Positions 43,188-55,387 of a stretch of 64,000 bases of DNA are shown one piece after another (position 1 is the first letter of the stretch; each line of letters opens with the position of its first letter). The stretch covers positions 33,549,488-33,613,487 of the forward strand of contig CM060465.1 in assembly GCA_030544235.1 (NCBI GenBank), in the 5' to 3' direction. The stretch is from Lepturacanthus savala (lineage: Eukaryota > Chordata > Actinopteri > Scombriformes > Trichiuridae). The position numbers and the translations under genes are program-made. The notes beneath the pieces were generated by a model, which was given only the letters and a program-made list of their open reading frames with translations, was not told the DNA's origin and did no database searches.

Positions 43188-43733
43188 CACCACCGTTCTC
43201 AAGTTTTAGAACACACATTTCTATTTAAATTCAAGCAGTTTAATTCCACCTTATAGATTTATTAGAGCCCTATATATATATATATTTGACTGTATATACG
43301 ACAGTAGTGTATTAAAAAACACTCAATCCACAGAGAAACATCCACAGCCTGTATTCAGAAACTGTGCCTTAAAACAAGCAGTCAAGACTTATGTGAAGTT
43401 GTGATGTCACTACTATACAGTCACCACCAACAGCCATTTAAAGAGGAGGAGAAGCTTGAGAAAAGAAGTGGAAAACTATGCTGAGATGATCTTTGCTGCT
43501 TCAGATCTTGTTAAAATTCTATATAAAAAAACAGGAAAGTGTAGAATATGGGACATTTAAATGGTACAAAAATAATCAGTTAACTACCCAACGACCCAAA
43601 AAAGACAGATTTCAATATTCAGGAATCAAGTAATAGTTAACAACTTTAACATCCAGCTTTCCTGCAGTAATGGACTTAAATAAACCAAGTTTCTCTGGTT
43701 AATTAACCCCCGTCTGTATATCAGCATGGATGA
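43188..43733 (+). mobile_element. Tc1-type MITE with inserted repeat fragment
   Basis: After TATA it starts CACCACCGTTCTCAAGTTTTA. 43245-43410 and 43690-43733 are the reverse complement of 40935-41175. Between them, about 43420-43560 is the right half of the AAAGGTCCC-type element (ending GTAGAATATGGGACATTTAA), so one element sits in another. Confidence 0.55.
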
Positions 43734-44038
43734 AGCCTGATGTCTGGGTCTTTTCTAGGACTAGAGCTCTAGAGCTAAGCAGAACCCCATGATCTAGACC
43801 TAGTTAGTCAGGAGTTCATCCTCGTATCTTGTCGGCGTCGTGAGTAAATATCCTACGTCACGGTGGGATTTCAAGTGTTTATTAATTGTGTTGTGTTGAT
43901 TTTTGATCCCCTTTCCAGATTTTTGCTGGACATAATTTAAATTCTGCTTTGTTTTTGTCGCTCTCAATCACCTTTAGAGTAGTTCCACACGGCTGATATG
44001 ACTCCTCCTGTCAGCGCTGTGCAGCCAATCATGTAATG

Positions 44039-44620
44039 TTATAGCAGTGTCAATTTTATAGTAGGAGTACTCATGCCTGGATTAACTATGAGGGCATCCC
44101 TTACAACAATATGAGAGCCCATGTGAGTGTATTTGTGAATTTTAACTTCAGTTGATGGCTTTATTATTTCTTTGGTAAATGTACCTTGACAATGACCTAA
44201 ATGCATTCCCCCAAATCCTGACAAACTCAAAACTATCTACAAATGAACAGGCATCTCCATTTTAGTTGGAAATGACACCTTTTGTAGTTTTTCTACACCT
44301 AAACATTTGGTTTTGAAAATTAACCTCATGGTGTATACTAAAAATGTTCTGTTTTTGTCATAGAATGCACAGTATTTTCCGCTCATGTTACAGAGTGTCT
44401 TGACTTTATATTTATGCTCCTTCAACAAAGTGTTGATTTGTTGTTGACCCAACAAAGACAGATTAATTACATCCAGCACATTCTCAATTAAACCATACGA
44501 CGACTGAGCTGGGAAGCCTTTCAGTGGTGTTGGGTTGCAGCTACACTGCAAACATGTTTTAAATAGACTTTTGCAGATCTTTGTGCATGAGTCACAGTAT
44601 CTACTCATTGCCATCTGCAC
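44039..44620 (-). pseudogene. Unrecognised near-open reading frame with one stop
   Basis: On the minus strand one frame is open from ATG at 44620 to 44039 except for a single TAG (44237-44239), about 190 codons. The N-terminal part is Cys-rich (CDSCTKIC, CLQCSC). A pyrimidine tract and CAG sit just upstream of the ATG, like a splice acceptor. I recognise no family. It may be a decayed transposon or host exon, or chance. Confidence 0.2.
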
Positions 44621-46479
44621 GAAAAATCAAAAAAAGGACAACAGAAGTTTGTCAGACAACAGCATGGTCCTCTAAAGAAGAACTAAAATGATCAGCAGAG
44701 TTGTGGGTGTGCATTTTTCTCATGCAGTTATTGGATCTCGGATGCATAACTGAGTGAGTTGAGTTGATTAGCGGGCTTGTGTATGCATGCCTGCCCCTAC
44801 AACTGTTTGTGTGTATTAGCGGCCGTCTGGATGGGGCGCTGATGTCGGAGGAGCCTGTTGGCTCCTGAACGTGGCTCTCCTCCGCCGGGCCAGGCCGTTT
44901 AATCAGGTTCCCCACATCCGCCAGCTGTGTCCACACAGCAAACAGCCACTCCGTCCCGCTGGAGAGCCGCATCCAGCTGGGGGCGGGGAGGCCAGTTAGC
45001 ATTGGGAGATTAGCTCAAGCTGCTGCCGCCCAGACAGACAGAGAGAGGTTGCATTTGTGTGTTTTTGTCTGTAGAGACAAACAGAGATGGAGAGATTACC
45101 GCAGACATCGCGGCTGGCCGCCGAGGAAAGAAAGGTACAAGGCGGACGAGTCGAGTGGCGAGAGGCGAGCGTGCATCCCTGCACGCACGATTCGTCTCAA
45201 GTAGTTTGTGTATATGTGCACCTGTGGTTTTGAGCTGTGGCTGCTGGAGTGTCCAGCTGGCAGAGAGGAGATAGCAGGAGCCTCTAAAACGGTGAGGGAG
45301 CAGTAAACAGGCAGATCAGTCCTAATGAGGAAAATGCCTTTCGTAACAAAAAAAAAAAAAGATGGCGACTGTGTGACATCTCTGACTTGCGGTCATACAT
45401 CAAAACAGACTCTTTATTTCTTTATTTATTTCAGGCATGTCTATTCATCAGTTTACATCACACATCATTATAGTCTCAATACACATCAGACATGGCCGAA
45501 AGGGAAGCGGCAGAAACCGAAGCTTATCGAGCTCTGCCCCCATTTTCCACGGTATATTTCATTTTCTTGTCATGTTCATGTTACGAGTTACATTTATTTT
45601 CTTTTTGTCAATTGGCAAAAGGGTTTAGCTTCAGTTCAGCTTTAGACGGGCAGTTAATAGATCCCTCACGTGTCCACACAAGTGTCCATTTTCCATCCTT
45701 CATAAGTCGGCAAGTGTCTCTTGTGGTTGTCATGGTATGTCATATCAAAGTCCTGTTACCACATCTGTATAATTTATCATGTGCAATAATCTACTCTACT
45801 CACTGTAGCATATCTATCTTGTACATATGGTGCATCTATCCTATATTATATTGTATTATATTTATTTATTTTTGCAATCTTTTCTTGCATGTCACTTAGG
45901 AGGGAGGTTCCCCCTGATATTAACATGCATCCGGGGTAGATCCAATCACAAGTGTGGCAGCTCTGAGTGTGAGCGTGCATTAGTGCGTGTCTGGAGTTAC
46001 CACTTTGGATCAGATCTTACTTCCTCGCTGTATATGTAAATAAACATGCACATCATTTCCATTTGCAACTCGGACTCTGGCTTTAATTGCACTTGTATTA
46101 ATGTAACTTACTGCCTGTGTGTTTGTGTGTGTGTGTGACCTTGGTAACACAGAGAGCAGAGAGGAGTGGAATTAGCAAATGTCAGCTCAATGAGAGTTGC
46201 TATTGCGATGTCCTGTAATTTCTGGTTCCACACGGTGTATTTCACCCTGTTTATCCTGCTTGAACACAGCTATTGACACAGAGTTCATGGATCAAGAGGA
46301 AGCTGTACACTTCCCTGCTGGATGTTAGGTGCCTGATAGTTTAAGTAACCAGATCTCAATCCATCCTCAATGTGTCTTGGATACATTTACACCTGTATTT
46401 AGCTCTGACTGCTTGTGATTGGATCACTCAGGACACATGTTAATACTAGGTGGGAACAGGGACATAGCCCCAGGCCTAT
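44621..46479. other. No gene recognised
   Basis: 44810-45310 is GC-richer and apparently unique. 45390-46080 looks like an interspersed repeat tail (GGCCGAAAGGGAAGC..., AGCTTATCGAGCTCTGCCCC) of a kind seen in fish retroelement 3' ends, but no ends are fixed. The frame at 45492-45899 crosses that repeat. Confidence 0.3.
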
Positions 46480-46790
46480 TTTTCAGTTTTTCTGCCATAT
46501 ATGATAATAAATGTGGAATATCTCTACAACCACAAACCTGGTGTCAAAATAAATCATGAAGAACATGAAGAATATATTCTGTAAGATGTTTAAAAAGGAG
46601 ATTATAAAGGAGCCAATTAAATAATCACACAAACAGCTCAAATCTAAATTAAATATCTAAATAGTCTCTACTACTGATATTATATTAAACTATTTTCTTA
46701 TTGTATTGAATAAAAATATTTTATTTAGTGTTGGAGCTGAGGTTTAATACTGTGATTTATGAATAAAACTCAATGCTTTTGGATTTTAAC
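46480..46790 (-). repeat. R1-family copy, inverted
   Basis: ATATCTCTACAACCACAAAC, GGTGTCAAAATAAATC, GAAGAATATATTCTGTAAG and TTGGAGCTGAGG match the copy at 14170-14790. Confidence 0.55.
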
Positions 46791-48606
46791 AGATTAAGGA
46801 TCAACATAAAACAGAAGATTCAAAAGCTGTTTTACATCCGGTTCCTAACATGACATCTAAACACATTTTATAAATACCAATACATAAATGCCTTCAGTGC
46901 AGAAAGGAAAGATCTAAAGAATATATAGAGAATTGTAAAGTGCAATAAAGTTAGATAAGTCTTGCTGGACAGAGGTTTCAGTTTCTTTCAAAACCTCCAA
47001 ACTCCCACAGCCTTAATGCACAGCCCCCATTTAATTCCAACAGGACGGCTGCTGTTTGTCTCTTATCGCTGGAATAGCGAGAAAAATCAGATCCACACAA
47101 TGTTCAGGTCATGGGTCAGCGTTAAAACTGTTAGCATATTTAGCCGGTAGCAGCTGGATCCTGCTGAAATGGACCAGGTCCATCAGTCCCCCCCCCCACG
47201 CCTGGTGTCCTCGACACAATGGCGTCTGTGGCTGCTTTGGTGAGCGTAGTTCTCCCAGTCAGTCAAATTGAAATAAATGAACTGCCAACCCTGACGGCAG
47301 GGTAATTGTTCATATGGAAATTGGATTGCCGTCGTCACATACAACCAGACTCGTGAAACAATTTCGCCGCGAGGATGGGACGATGTCAGAGAAGAGAGAG
47401 GAGGAAGAGGGGGGAAAAAAAGCGAGACGGGCAGGGAGACATGCTGAGACATAAAGGGGAGTTCTCCTCATTCTCCCACTTAATGTTTCATCTTTAACAA
47501 TGCCGCTTGTTCTTCAAATGCCTCCCCTTTGGATGATGGGAGGAAAATAACAGCCCCCCTCTTTTCTCTCTCTAACCCACCTTGTCATGTTGCCTTGTAC
47601 ATTTTATCGAGCCTTTTCAGCGGCCAAACATGCTGCGACAGACGTGGCGAGATTTGCTTTAGAGCATTAACCTCTCGCTCACCTCTCCTCCGTCCCGTTT
47701 TCTCCGGCCTCTGGGGGACAGGTGAGTAATCTAATGGCATTTCACTTTTATCAGTGTATAACGTTGGAAGTGGCTTCAATAGCCCCTCCCCCACCCCCCA
47801 CATCAATGTCAGACCCAGGCATCTGTCAGAGCCGGCTCTCCGATAAAAGCAAGTGCTCACTATGGAATGATCTCAGTATGGGGTGATATTCTATTATCTT
47901 TTCGGGGTAGGGTGTCTGTTTTGTATTTATTATCAGTTTCCCCGTCCGTATCAGTTTTTTAATGAGAGCGCCGAGCACTCACGCTGGTTCAGAAACCTGC
48001 CCGGTCAGCAGTTGTAGAAGTGTTTGCATGTGTGATCTAATCATCACACACACTCCCCCCTTTTCTTTTTTCAGCCTCCTTTTCTTGCTGATCTCTGGAT
48101 CGCTCACAGAATCACGCTTGCACTTTCTCCTGATGGGTGTTGTCCTCTGGGAAAAAACTAAAAAAAAAAAAGGGGGCGGGGTGCTGCCGTGCTGGGGTTT
48201 AGTGGGTTTAGTGCCCCCGTGTCAAAGGAGCACAGTGTGGTAGTTTGAAGTAGTGGAGTGTCTCTGTGTGGTCGGGATGGGATTACCTTGTCAGCACTTC
48301 AGACTGCTCCGGTGCACATATTGGTGCATGTATCTCTAAGCCTGGGCATCTGTGTGTGTGTGTGTGTGTGTGTGCGCACACCTGACATTTTTCAATTATC
48401 TTTCATTTTCCTCCACCGAGAGCGGCTTTTTCCTGTCCAGACATGTCCTAAACCTGGGATGAGAGGGTGAAAGAGATCAACGAAAAAGGTCTGGTGTGCA
48501 AGTTGCTGTTTTCCAGTCTGTGCATGTAGGAGCTCAACATGTTGTTTTCTCTCTCTCTTCCCCTCCAACCACAGAAATAAACTCAAAGTGTAAATTAGGC
48601 ATCACT
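46791..48606. other. Mostly unique DNA, no gene recognised
   Basis: 46880-46945 shares GTGCAGAAAGGAAAG and AATATATAGAGAATT with 49808-49860. 46960-48350 is balanced and repeat-poor, with C-runs (47188-47197) and poly-A/G (48160-48180). (TG)n at 48351-48374. Frames show no known domain. Confidence 0.35.
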
Positions 48607-49075
48607 TAACCCATTGAAACCTACAAGCCTTTAAGTCTAGGACTGTCATTATACTTGAAATAAAAAAATAAATTAAATGTCAAACTCATACACCTGTTTT
48701 TTCCTGACATAAATGTAGACAACTTTTTATGTTTTAAGCAAAAAAAGAACTGCTTCTTCCTCACATAAGACATCATCAACAAACCCTCCCACAAAGAAGT
48801 CATTTTATTTAGATTATTATGATTTTCAGCCCTGACAGGTACATATCATTTTAATCATTCAAGTCTCTAGAATAATCCCCCTGAAAATAATTTTGTACAT
48901 GGGATGAAGAGATTTTTATTTATGGGAATATTTGCACAAGCAGCAACTATAACAGCCATTAAAATGTTATTTTTTGCAAAGAGAAGACGACAAAATGGGG
49001 GAAAAAAACAGGCATAAAACTTAAATGTTAGTGACTCAACTGATTATTGTAAAAAATCTGGGTTAAATGGGTTAA
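48607..49075 (+). mobile_element. Element with TTAACCCATT ends
   Basis: The left end CTTAACCCATTGAAACC and right end GGGTTAAATGGGTTAAG are inverted repeats, spanning about 469 bases. A related inverted copy is at 56488-57130. No transposase frame. Confidence 0.5.
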
Positions 49076-49714
49076 GTGCACCGTATACCCTGAAAAATAC
49101 AGTAGTTTACAGTAAAAAAAAAGTTTATTCATTTCCAAATAACTAATGCATACATTTGCAATAATCAAAGAAATAACTCCCATGTTGAGTGTTTTAAGCA
49201 AAAAAAAAAGTTTCCAAATGAACAAACCCTCCCAGAAAGGGAAAGGTTATACAGCATTTTATTATACAACATTCTCATATATTTATGAAAAAATAAGCCA
49301 CTTGGAAAGTAGTGTAGTGTTAAAGGAAACAGCTGACAGCATGGTAAAGCTGTCAGAAACAAATATAGCGTAAACCTAAAGTGATATTGATTTTTTAAAA
49401 ATATGTTTTGCTGCTGGCTAACATTAGCTTAGCTTCTTTGCCAGTTTCTTTCTGCTTCTCCAACCTGAGGGCGTGCTGATCCAAATCTGTTAGATTAGAT
49501 AAGAATATACCAAACCCCTATCTGTAAAAACTGTGAACTAAGCCTTTACAGTAAGTATTAATTCATGCAGAGGGGACGTTAAGGTGCAGGACCCTCCATA
49601 CCTCGACTATAGTAGACGTATGTTTAATTATAATTAATGCTTTAACACCACTAAATGCAGGGAAACATAAGGAGAAAACATCCATTTACAAATTCAACTC
49701 ATATTACTCAGTAA

Positions 49715-49990
49715 AGGTTAAATTTAACAGGTCAGTATGAGGGGTATAGTTATTTACAGGAGTGTTCTTCCTATTTGGTGTGAATGTAAAAGAACAATAC
49801 ATGCATTAAGTGCAGAAAGGAAAGAATCAAAGAATATATAGAGAATTATAAAGTGCAATAATCATATAGTTACAAAATAAGCAAAAGTTCCCTTTGATAT
49901 GACTAATAATGAATGAGAAGAAACACCATTTTCATTAGTTTAATATATATTAACCCAATAAACAATAACCCTTAACTTCTTGTGAGAAAT
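49715..49990 (+). repeat. CCACCACTG-family interior fragment
   Basis: TATAGTTATTTACAGGAGTG, TTCCCTTTGATATGACTAAT and GAGAAGAAACACCATTTTC match the interior at 53345-53480. It is interrupted by the short repeat shared with 46880-46945. Confidence 0.5.
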
Positions 49991-51469
49991 ATGTCTGTAG
50001 CTTCTTGATTTTGCTCTAAATTAAATTTATAATTTTATAATTTTCCTAACCCTAAGCCCCCGGATCCCCATAAGAGGGTGAATCCTTTGCCTAAAACTGA
50101 AATGATGGCACTGACTTTATGTCAAGTTCATGTTTGGTGCTTTCAATAAATAAATGAATAAGTGTTTTTCTCACATAACAGCAAATACCTTCCAAAAAAA
50201 CCAACACGTTTTTGCCAGATCGTGCAGGGAAATTAGCAGAGATTTCTAATTCGAGGTCAATTCATTGTATGCAATCAAGCCAGATTCACTTCAACAATTG
50301 TGTTTTCTGTGCCAGCTTCATTAGCACATGATGCGTTTCATTATTATTTATCTGGAGCCGTTGGAGACTTCATTAGCTGCAGGCTGACGCAGGGCCACGC
50401 GGCTTCTAAATTTAGCAGCTTTTTATTTATTCAGAAATAGCCACGTGTTGGATGGTTTAGAGGATGGTTAGAGACACGTCGACAGGAGAAGACGAGGTGG
50501 GATGGTCTGGGGAGAAATGGGCCTCATTCCACCTGTGTCACCCCCACCAGACGTCTGCTTCTCCTCAGCTCTTTGAAGCCTCTTTAATTCAGGATTAAAC
50601 CCGTGGAAAAAAAGGATGAAAAGTGATAGAGCGACAGAAGGAGACATCCTTTGAGAGAACGGGCTCCTTTGAAATATGTCAAGAATTTCCTTCGCATTGA
50701 CCCACAATGCAGCATCTGAGGGAAATGTGTGTGACTCTCTCTCTTTTTATTTTTTTTCTTTTTATTCCTGATTGTGGGCTGGCTCTAGGATTTGCATGAA
50801 TACAGGGGGAAAAAAAAAGACTCTTTGAAGTCATGGATGTAAGTGAGCCGGAGTTTTTTCTGAAACCTGAATGAGCACCTCAAGACAATTGACTTACATT
50901 GTACAACTCAGGGTGAGAAAAGTCGCTTTGTCACAGCGTGTTTGATGAGAAGCCAAAGGAATAAAGTCATTTCTGTCACATAATCCACCTTTTTGTGGAG
51001 TCTCCCTGTGCAGTCTGGATCATGGCTGAGTGAACTGATGGAAATATGGATATCGCATCCTTGAGCGTGCGAGTGGACGACAAACAACGCGAGTGCATCC
51101 GGAGAGACAGTCACGCTTCAATTACTGTCCATATTTACAATTGCACCCAATATTTAGACAGTATGGAAAAAACAGAAAAACGCACAGCGGCATTCAGCAA
51201 ACAGCTGCTGTTTAATTTCAGACATTACAACGCACAGACCTCGCTGTAAGTTTAATTATCTTCCACTCGCGAAGTTACAGAACGCTGAGTGCTCCTGCCA
51301 GGTGTTTCCACAGCCAGAACAAATGCACATAAAAGGTCGTATGGCAACTCAAGACTCTCCAGAACCAGGTTTCACCATCAAAAAGACTGAGAAACCACTT
51401 ATTATTGAGGTAAAGTGACTTAGAAATGTAGTAGTTATTATAAGAATCTGCATTTCAATACTGAAGATC
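49991..51469. other. Mostly unique DNA, no gene recognised
   Basis: 50190-51100 is balanced with few repeats (poly-A near 50808). No protein-like frame. Confidence 0.35.
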
Positions 51470-52060
51470 AATGATTCTCAACATATTTCGCCCTGTGACC
51501 CCTTAAAATTAAGCAAAGTCCACCTGAGACCAACTTACTAATTGTTTTTAATTCAACAATGAATTATTTTGTTTAGAAAACTTCAGAATATATCTTCACA
51601 TGTCTGTTTTTTTCTGAATAACCACTAAAAAAAAACAGATATTCAGTTCATCATTATGTTCCACAAATAAAATAGAGAATTATTATTTTTATTTTTACAT
51701 TTTTCCTCAAAAAATATGATACAATACAGTCCAAACCATAAGAAATAAATAGGATATTAGAATATGATTATTATTAAATTATTATATTGTCGAGGTAATA
51801 ACTATCAAACTAATGAAAATGGTGTTTCTTCTCATTCATTATTAATAATATCAAAGGGAACTTTTGCTTATTTCATTAAAATTCAGACCAAATAGTCAAA
51901 GCACTTGTCTTTATCACTAACAAACTCATAACAGCATTTACATGTTTTATTTGATCAATTATAGATGCTTTGGGTCAAGTAGTTGTAACAAAACTGCTTC
52001 AGAGTTCATATAAATGTATAAAGCTTTTACCAAAACACATTTTTTAAGAAATTAAAAGAT
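51470..52060 (-). repeat. Dispersed-repeat block
   Basis: Starts with a GATTCTCAACATATTTCGCC end (compare 22720). 51785-52050 is an inverted fragment of the CCACCACTG family (ACTAATGAAAATGGTGTTTC, ATCAAAGGGAACTTTTGC). Confidence 0.45.
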
Positions 52061-52990
52061 GACAATTGCAACAGTGAGTATATTAAATTATATTTCATGT
52101 AAAATATTGAATTGAAGGGTAAATAAAGCTGCCAAATAAACGTAGTGAGTGTAGAAACTACAAGTAGAAGTGTCAGTAACGTCCAAACCACAAGAAATAA
52201 AACGTTTCCTCCCCTGTCCGATCATCTCCTGACCTTTTGATTAATTCACTGACCTCTTGTGTGGTCCTGACCCTCAGGTTTTCTGTACTTAATGAAATGA
52301 TTAAACACGAGAAATCACTGAAAGGTAGAGGGAGGGAGAGACCAGTAAAGGACAGATGATTAAGAATTTGAGAGGAAATGGAGGTCAGTGGTCCTCACAC
52401 CTCAGCGCTCACGTTGTCCACTTCACTTTGGAAACATCAAATTAGGAAAATAAACACGACACGCGCCAGTTACGACAAGCAGAGCGTGCAGCCGTCCTCT
52501 TTATGGAGGCTGGGATGGATTATTCTGATTTTTTTTCTTTTTTGTGTGTGTGTCAGTCGTGGCTTCACCAGAAGAACATCTGTGTTCCGGCTCTAACGTC
52601 TTACAAGTTGTTGCCAAATGGAAGCTTTGCCCTAAATACGCCATAAGTACAGCTCTCAAACTTCATTACACAGGGACTGAGGTTTCCATTTAGTCCTGTG
52701 ATCATTTTTAAAGGGTTTTTTTCCCCCTGTGCATCTCTCTTTAAATGCCCTGCAATTTTCCACCACTTTTTGTCAGAACAGCTTGACTGTTTTTGTTTAT
52801 GTTGTCCATGTGTGTTTTTTTTTTTTTGAGGCAGTTTTTTGCAGCTTCTGCAGTTTTTTCCTGACATTTCCTTGAAAACTGGATCGTAAAAGCGGTTGTT
52901 GCCTCTTAAAACTGACACGCACTTTTTCATCATCATTCAACGTCGCCAGATGATCTGTCTCCCGTGACTTGAGTTATTACTCTTTGTCAC
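52061..52990. other. No gene recognised
   Basis: Balanced to AT-rich, with poly-T at 52817-52828. The minus frame 52601-52936 has no known domain. Confidence 0.4.
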
Positions 52991-53667
52991 TGGCGGGATC
53001 CTTTACTTGAGTAAAAGTAGAAACACAGTTACTGTAGAAGTCCTGAATTGAAAATATTAAGTAGAAAAACAGAATTATTATCAGCAAAATGTGGTAAAAG
53101 CAAACTGTATAGTTTGTAGTATTTGTCTTTATCACCAACAAACTCATAAGAGCTTTTAAATGTTAATAACAGTAGGGAATTGCATTACATTTTAATAAAC
53201 TCACTATGCTTTTATTTTCTTTAAAAATATGTTTTGGTAAAAGCTTTATACATTTATATGAACTCAGTTCACATCTATAATTGATAAACTAAAACATTAA
53301 AATGCTCTCATGAGTTTGTTAGTGATAAAGACAAATACACTTCTGAAAATAATGTAGGGATATTGTTATTTACATGAGTTCTTTTCCCTTTTGGTTTGAA
53401 TTTTAATGAAATGGGTAAAGTTCCATTTGATTTTACTAATAATTAATGAGAAGAAACACCATTTTTATTAGTTTAAATGAAATTTATGTGAATTATAGTT
53501 AATCAAATCTGTCAAATAAATGTAGTGGGAGTAGAAAGTCCAATATTTCCCTGTGAAATCTAGTACAGTGGAAGTATATGTACTATTATCACATAGAAAT
53601 ACTCCACTAAAGTACCTCAACAAGTTACAGTACTTGAGTAAATGTATTTTATTACTTCCCACCACTG
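52991..53667. mobile_element. CCACCACTG-ended non-autonomous element, most complete copy
   Basis: The left edge CACTGGCGGGATCCTTTACT and right edge TTACTTCCCACCACTG, with ACAGTACTTGAGTAAATG just inside, have the form of a very common teleost repeat whose reverse complement starts CAGTGGTGGAAAGTAA. The interior is shared with 37205-37647, 49715-49990, 51785-52050, 56770-56970 and 62035-62200. Confidence 0.6.
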
Positions 53668-54114
53668 CTTTGTTCACTGAACCCTTTTCCTTTATAGTCT
53701 TGATTAAATCTTGCCGCCTTCTCCTGATTATTGCAGTAAAAACTACCCACACAGACACAGATGGGGATTTTATTGCACAATTTCAGTCTTAATGGAAATA
53801 TTTTAAGGTTATGAATTGAAAAGGGCACGATACATTTGTGCCGTGAAGTGGAGGCGGAGGAGGAGGAGGGAGGGAGGGAGGGAGCGCTGTGAAGAAAAAT
53901 AAAATAAAATCATCAAATCAAGTCGTGGCCACTTAAATGCAAATGGAAAGTTGCCAGGGAAATTAACAGGGTGCCCCCACAGGCAAATGTCTAATAGTGG
54001 TCCTACTTAGTCCAGTGAGGGACGGTGGGTTCACATAATAAAACACACGGCTTCCCGGAACTTTCATCAGGGTTTTTTTTTTTCTTTTCAATTCAATTCT
54101 CAATTGTGGATTTG
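53668..54114. other. Unique spacer with G-rich patch
   Basis: 53849-53883 is GGAGG/GGGA repeated (G-quadruplex-capable). Poly-T at 54072-54083. No frame of interest. Confidence 0.5.
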
Positions 54115-54246
54115 CAGTAGTGTTCAAAATAATAAAATAACAGCAGTCCAATGTAACTAACCAGATTAATCCAGGTTTTTATTATATGTTTTATTGCTAC
54201 ATGGCAAACAATTAACCAGAAAACCAACAAGACCCAGCATTCATGA
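54115..54246 (+). repeat. Left inverted repeat of the Tc1-like element
   Basis: Matches the reverse complement of 55236-55385 through CAGTCC, CCAGATTAATCCAGG, ATTGCTACATGG and CAACAAGACCCAGCATTC, with small gaps. Confidence 0.85.
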
Positions 54247-54255
54247 TGCCACGCT

Positions 54256-54950
54256 CTAAAGGCTGTTCAAAGAAACAGCAGTGTCTGCTGTTGACTTTAC
54301 AAACTCAAAACTACTTTGTACAATGATTTTACGTTTCCAGGATTTATCAATGCTGTGAATCACTAAACTAATATTTAGTTGTATGTTTTTTATAACTGCT
54401 TCACATCTGTGCAGCACGCAGTCAACCAACATGTGGAACCTTCCAGCTGTTGTTCCACTTTTTTCCAGGGATTGGGTTGACCACTCCATAACATTCATTT
54501 CATTGGTTTGGAAGCACGATGCTGCTGGTTTACTGCTGTGTTTGGGGTTGTTGTCTTGTTGAAACTCACATTTCAAGTGCATTTCCTCTCCAGCATAAAG
54601 CAACATGACCTCTGAGTATTTTGATATAGGCAAACTGATCCATGATCCCTGGTATGTGATAAATAGGAGTGAACTGTGGCTTAAATTCAGATTTTAGGGG
54701 TCGTCTGTGGACCTTGGACACAAAAAGAAGTCCACAAAATGTTCCTCCATTTCTTTTTAGGCCAGTTGATGTGTTCTTTGGTGAATTGGAACCTCTTCTA
54801 CACATGCCATGTTTTAACAGATTGACTTTGCAGGGGATTCTTGTAAATAGATGAGCTTCAGACAGATGTCTCTGATCATCCTGGAGCTGATCGTTGGCTG
54901 AGTCTCATCCTGATCTGATGGTTGTCTTCAGTTTTCTACTGTGTCTCTGG
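54256..54950 (-). pseudogene. Tc1-family transposase pseudogene
   Basis: Two overlapping frames carry the protein. 54805-54566 reads IPGIMDQFAYIKILRGHV and 54633-54256 reads EFQQDNNPKHSS and FQTNEMNVMEW, then CEAVIKN. QDNNPKH corresponds to the block with the second catalytic Asp of the Tc1 DDE domain. The segment that should carry PDLNPIENLW with the last catalytic Glu is missing between WSTQS and EKSGTTAG, so a deletion removed it. The N-terminal DNA-binding part (about 54810 upward) is only faint. Frameshift and stops make it non-functional. Confidence 0.85.
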
Positions 54951-55235
54951 TCTTGTCTCTATTTTTAAGGTATTGGAGATTATTTGAAATGAACAGCCTG
55001 TATATTTTTGCACATCTTTATTAGTTTTATCCTTTAAATTAATCAGTACAATGTTCTTTTGACCAAAATCTTGAACGACCCATTTTCCTCAGGCTTTTAA
55101 AGAGACATGCAGGTTCAACAAGTGTTGTCTTCATCCTGAAACAGGGGGGCACCTGATTCACACCTGCTTTTTTACAAAATGGATGATCTCACTAATTGAA
55201 TGCCTTTCAATTAATTGCACAGACTTAAGACTGTG

Positions 55236-55385
55236 ATATCCTGAATGCTGGGTCTTGTTGGTTTTCTGAGAATCTACTGCACCTGCTGCTAAATCGTTTC
55301 CCATGTAGCAATAAAAAAAAATCTAATAAAAACCTGGATTTATCTGGTTAATCACATCGGACTGCTATTATTTTGAACACTACTG
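55236..55385 (-). repeat. Right inverted repeat of the Tc1-like element
   Basis: Partner of 54115-54246. A poly-A slip near 55313 accounts for a length difference. Confidence 0.85.
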
Positions 55386-55387
55386 TA

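Larger units (their letters stand above)
54115..55385 (-). mobile_element. Tc1-like transposon, nearly full length, inactive
   Basis: 1,271 bases, the usual Tc1 size. Terminal inverted repeats start CAGTAGTGTTCAAAATAAT at both ends (54115 rightward; 55385 leftward). The right flank is the expected TA (55386-55387), and the left flank reads TG, a likely mutated TA. Long inverted repeats (about 130-150 bases) place it with IR-type Tc1 elements. The transposase is on the minus strand and broken. Confidence 0.88.

Noticed and set aside
45492..45899. 135-codon + frame beginning MAEREAAETEAYRALPP
   Set aside because: It overlaps what looks like a retroelement 3' tail and turns into hydrophobic translation of T-rich DNA; no family recognised.
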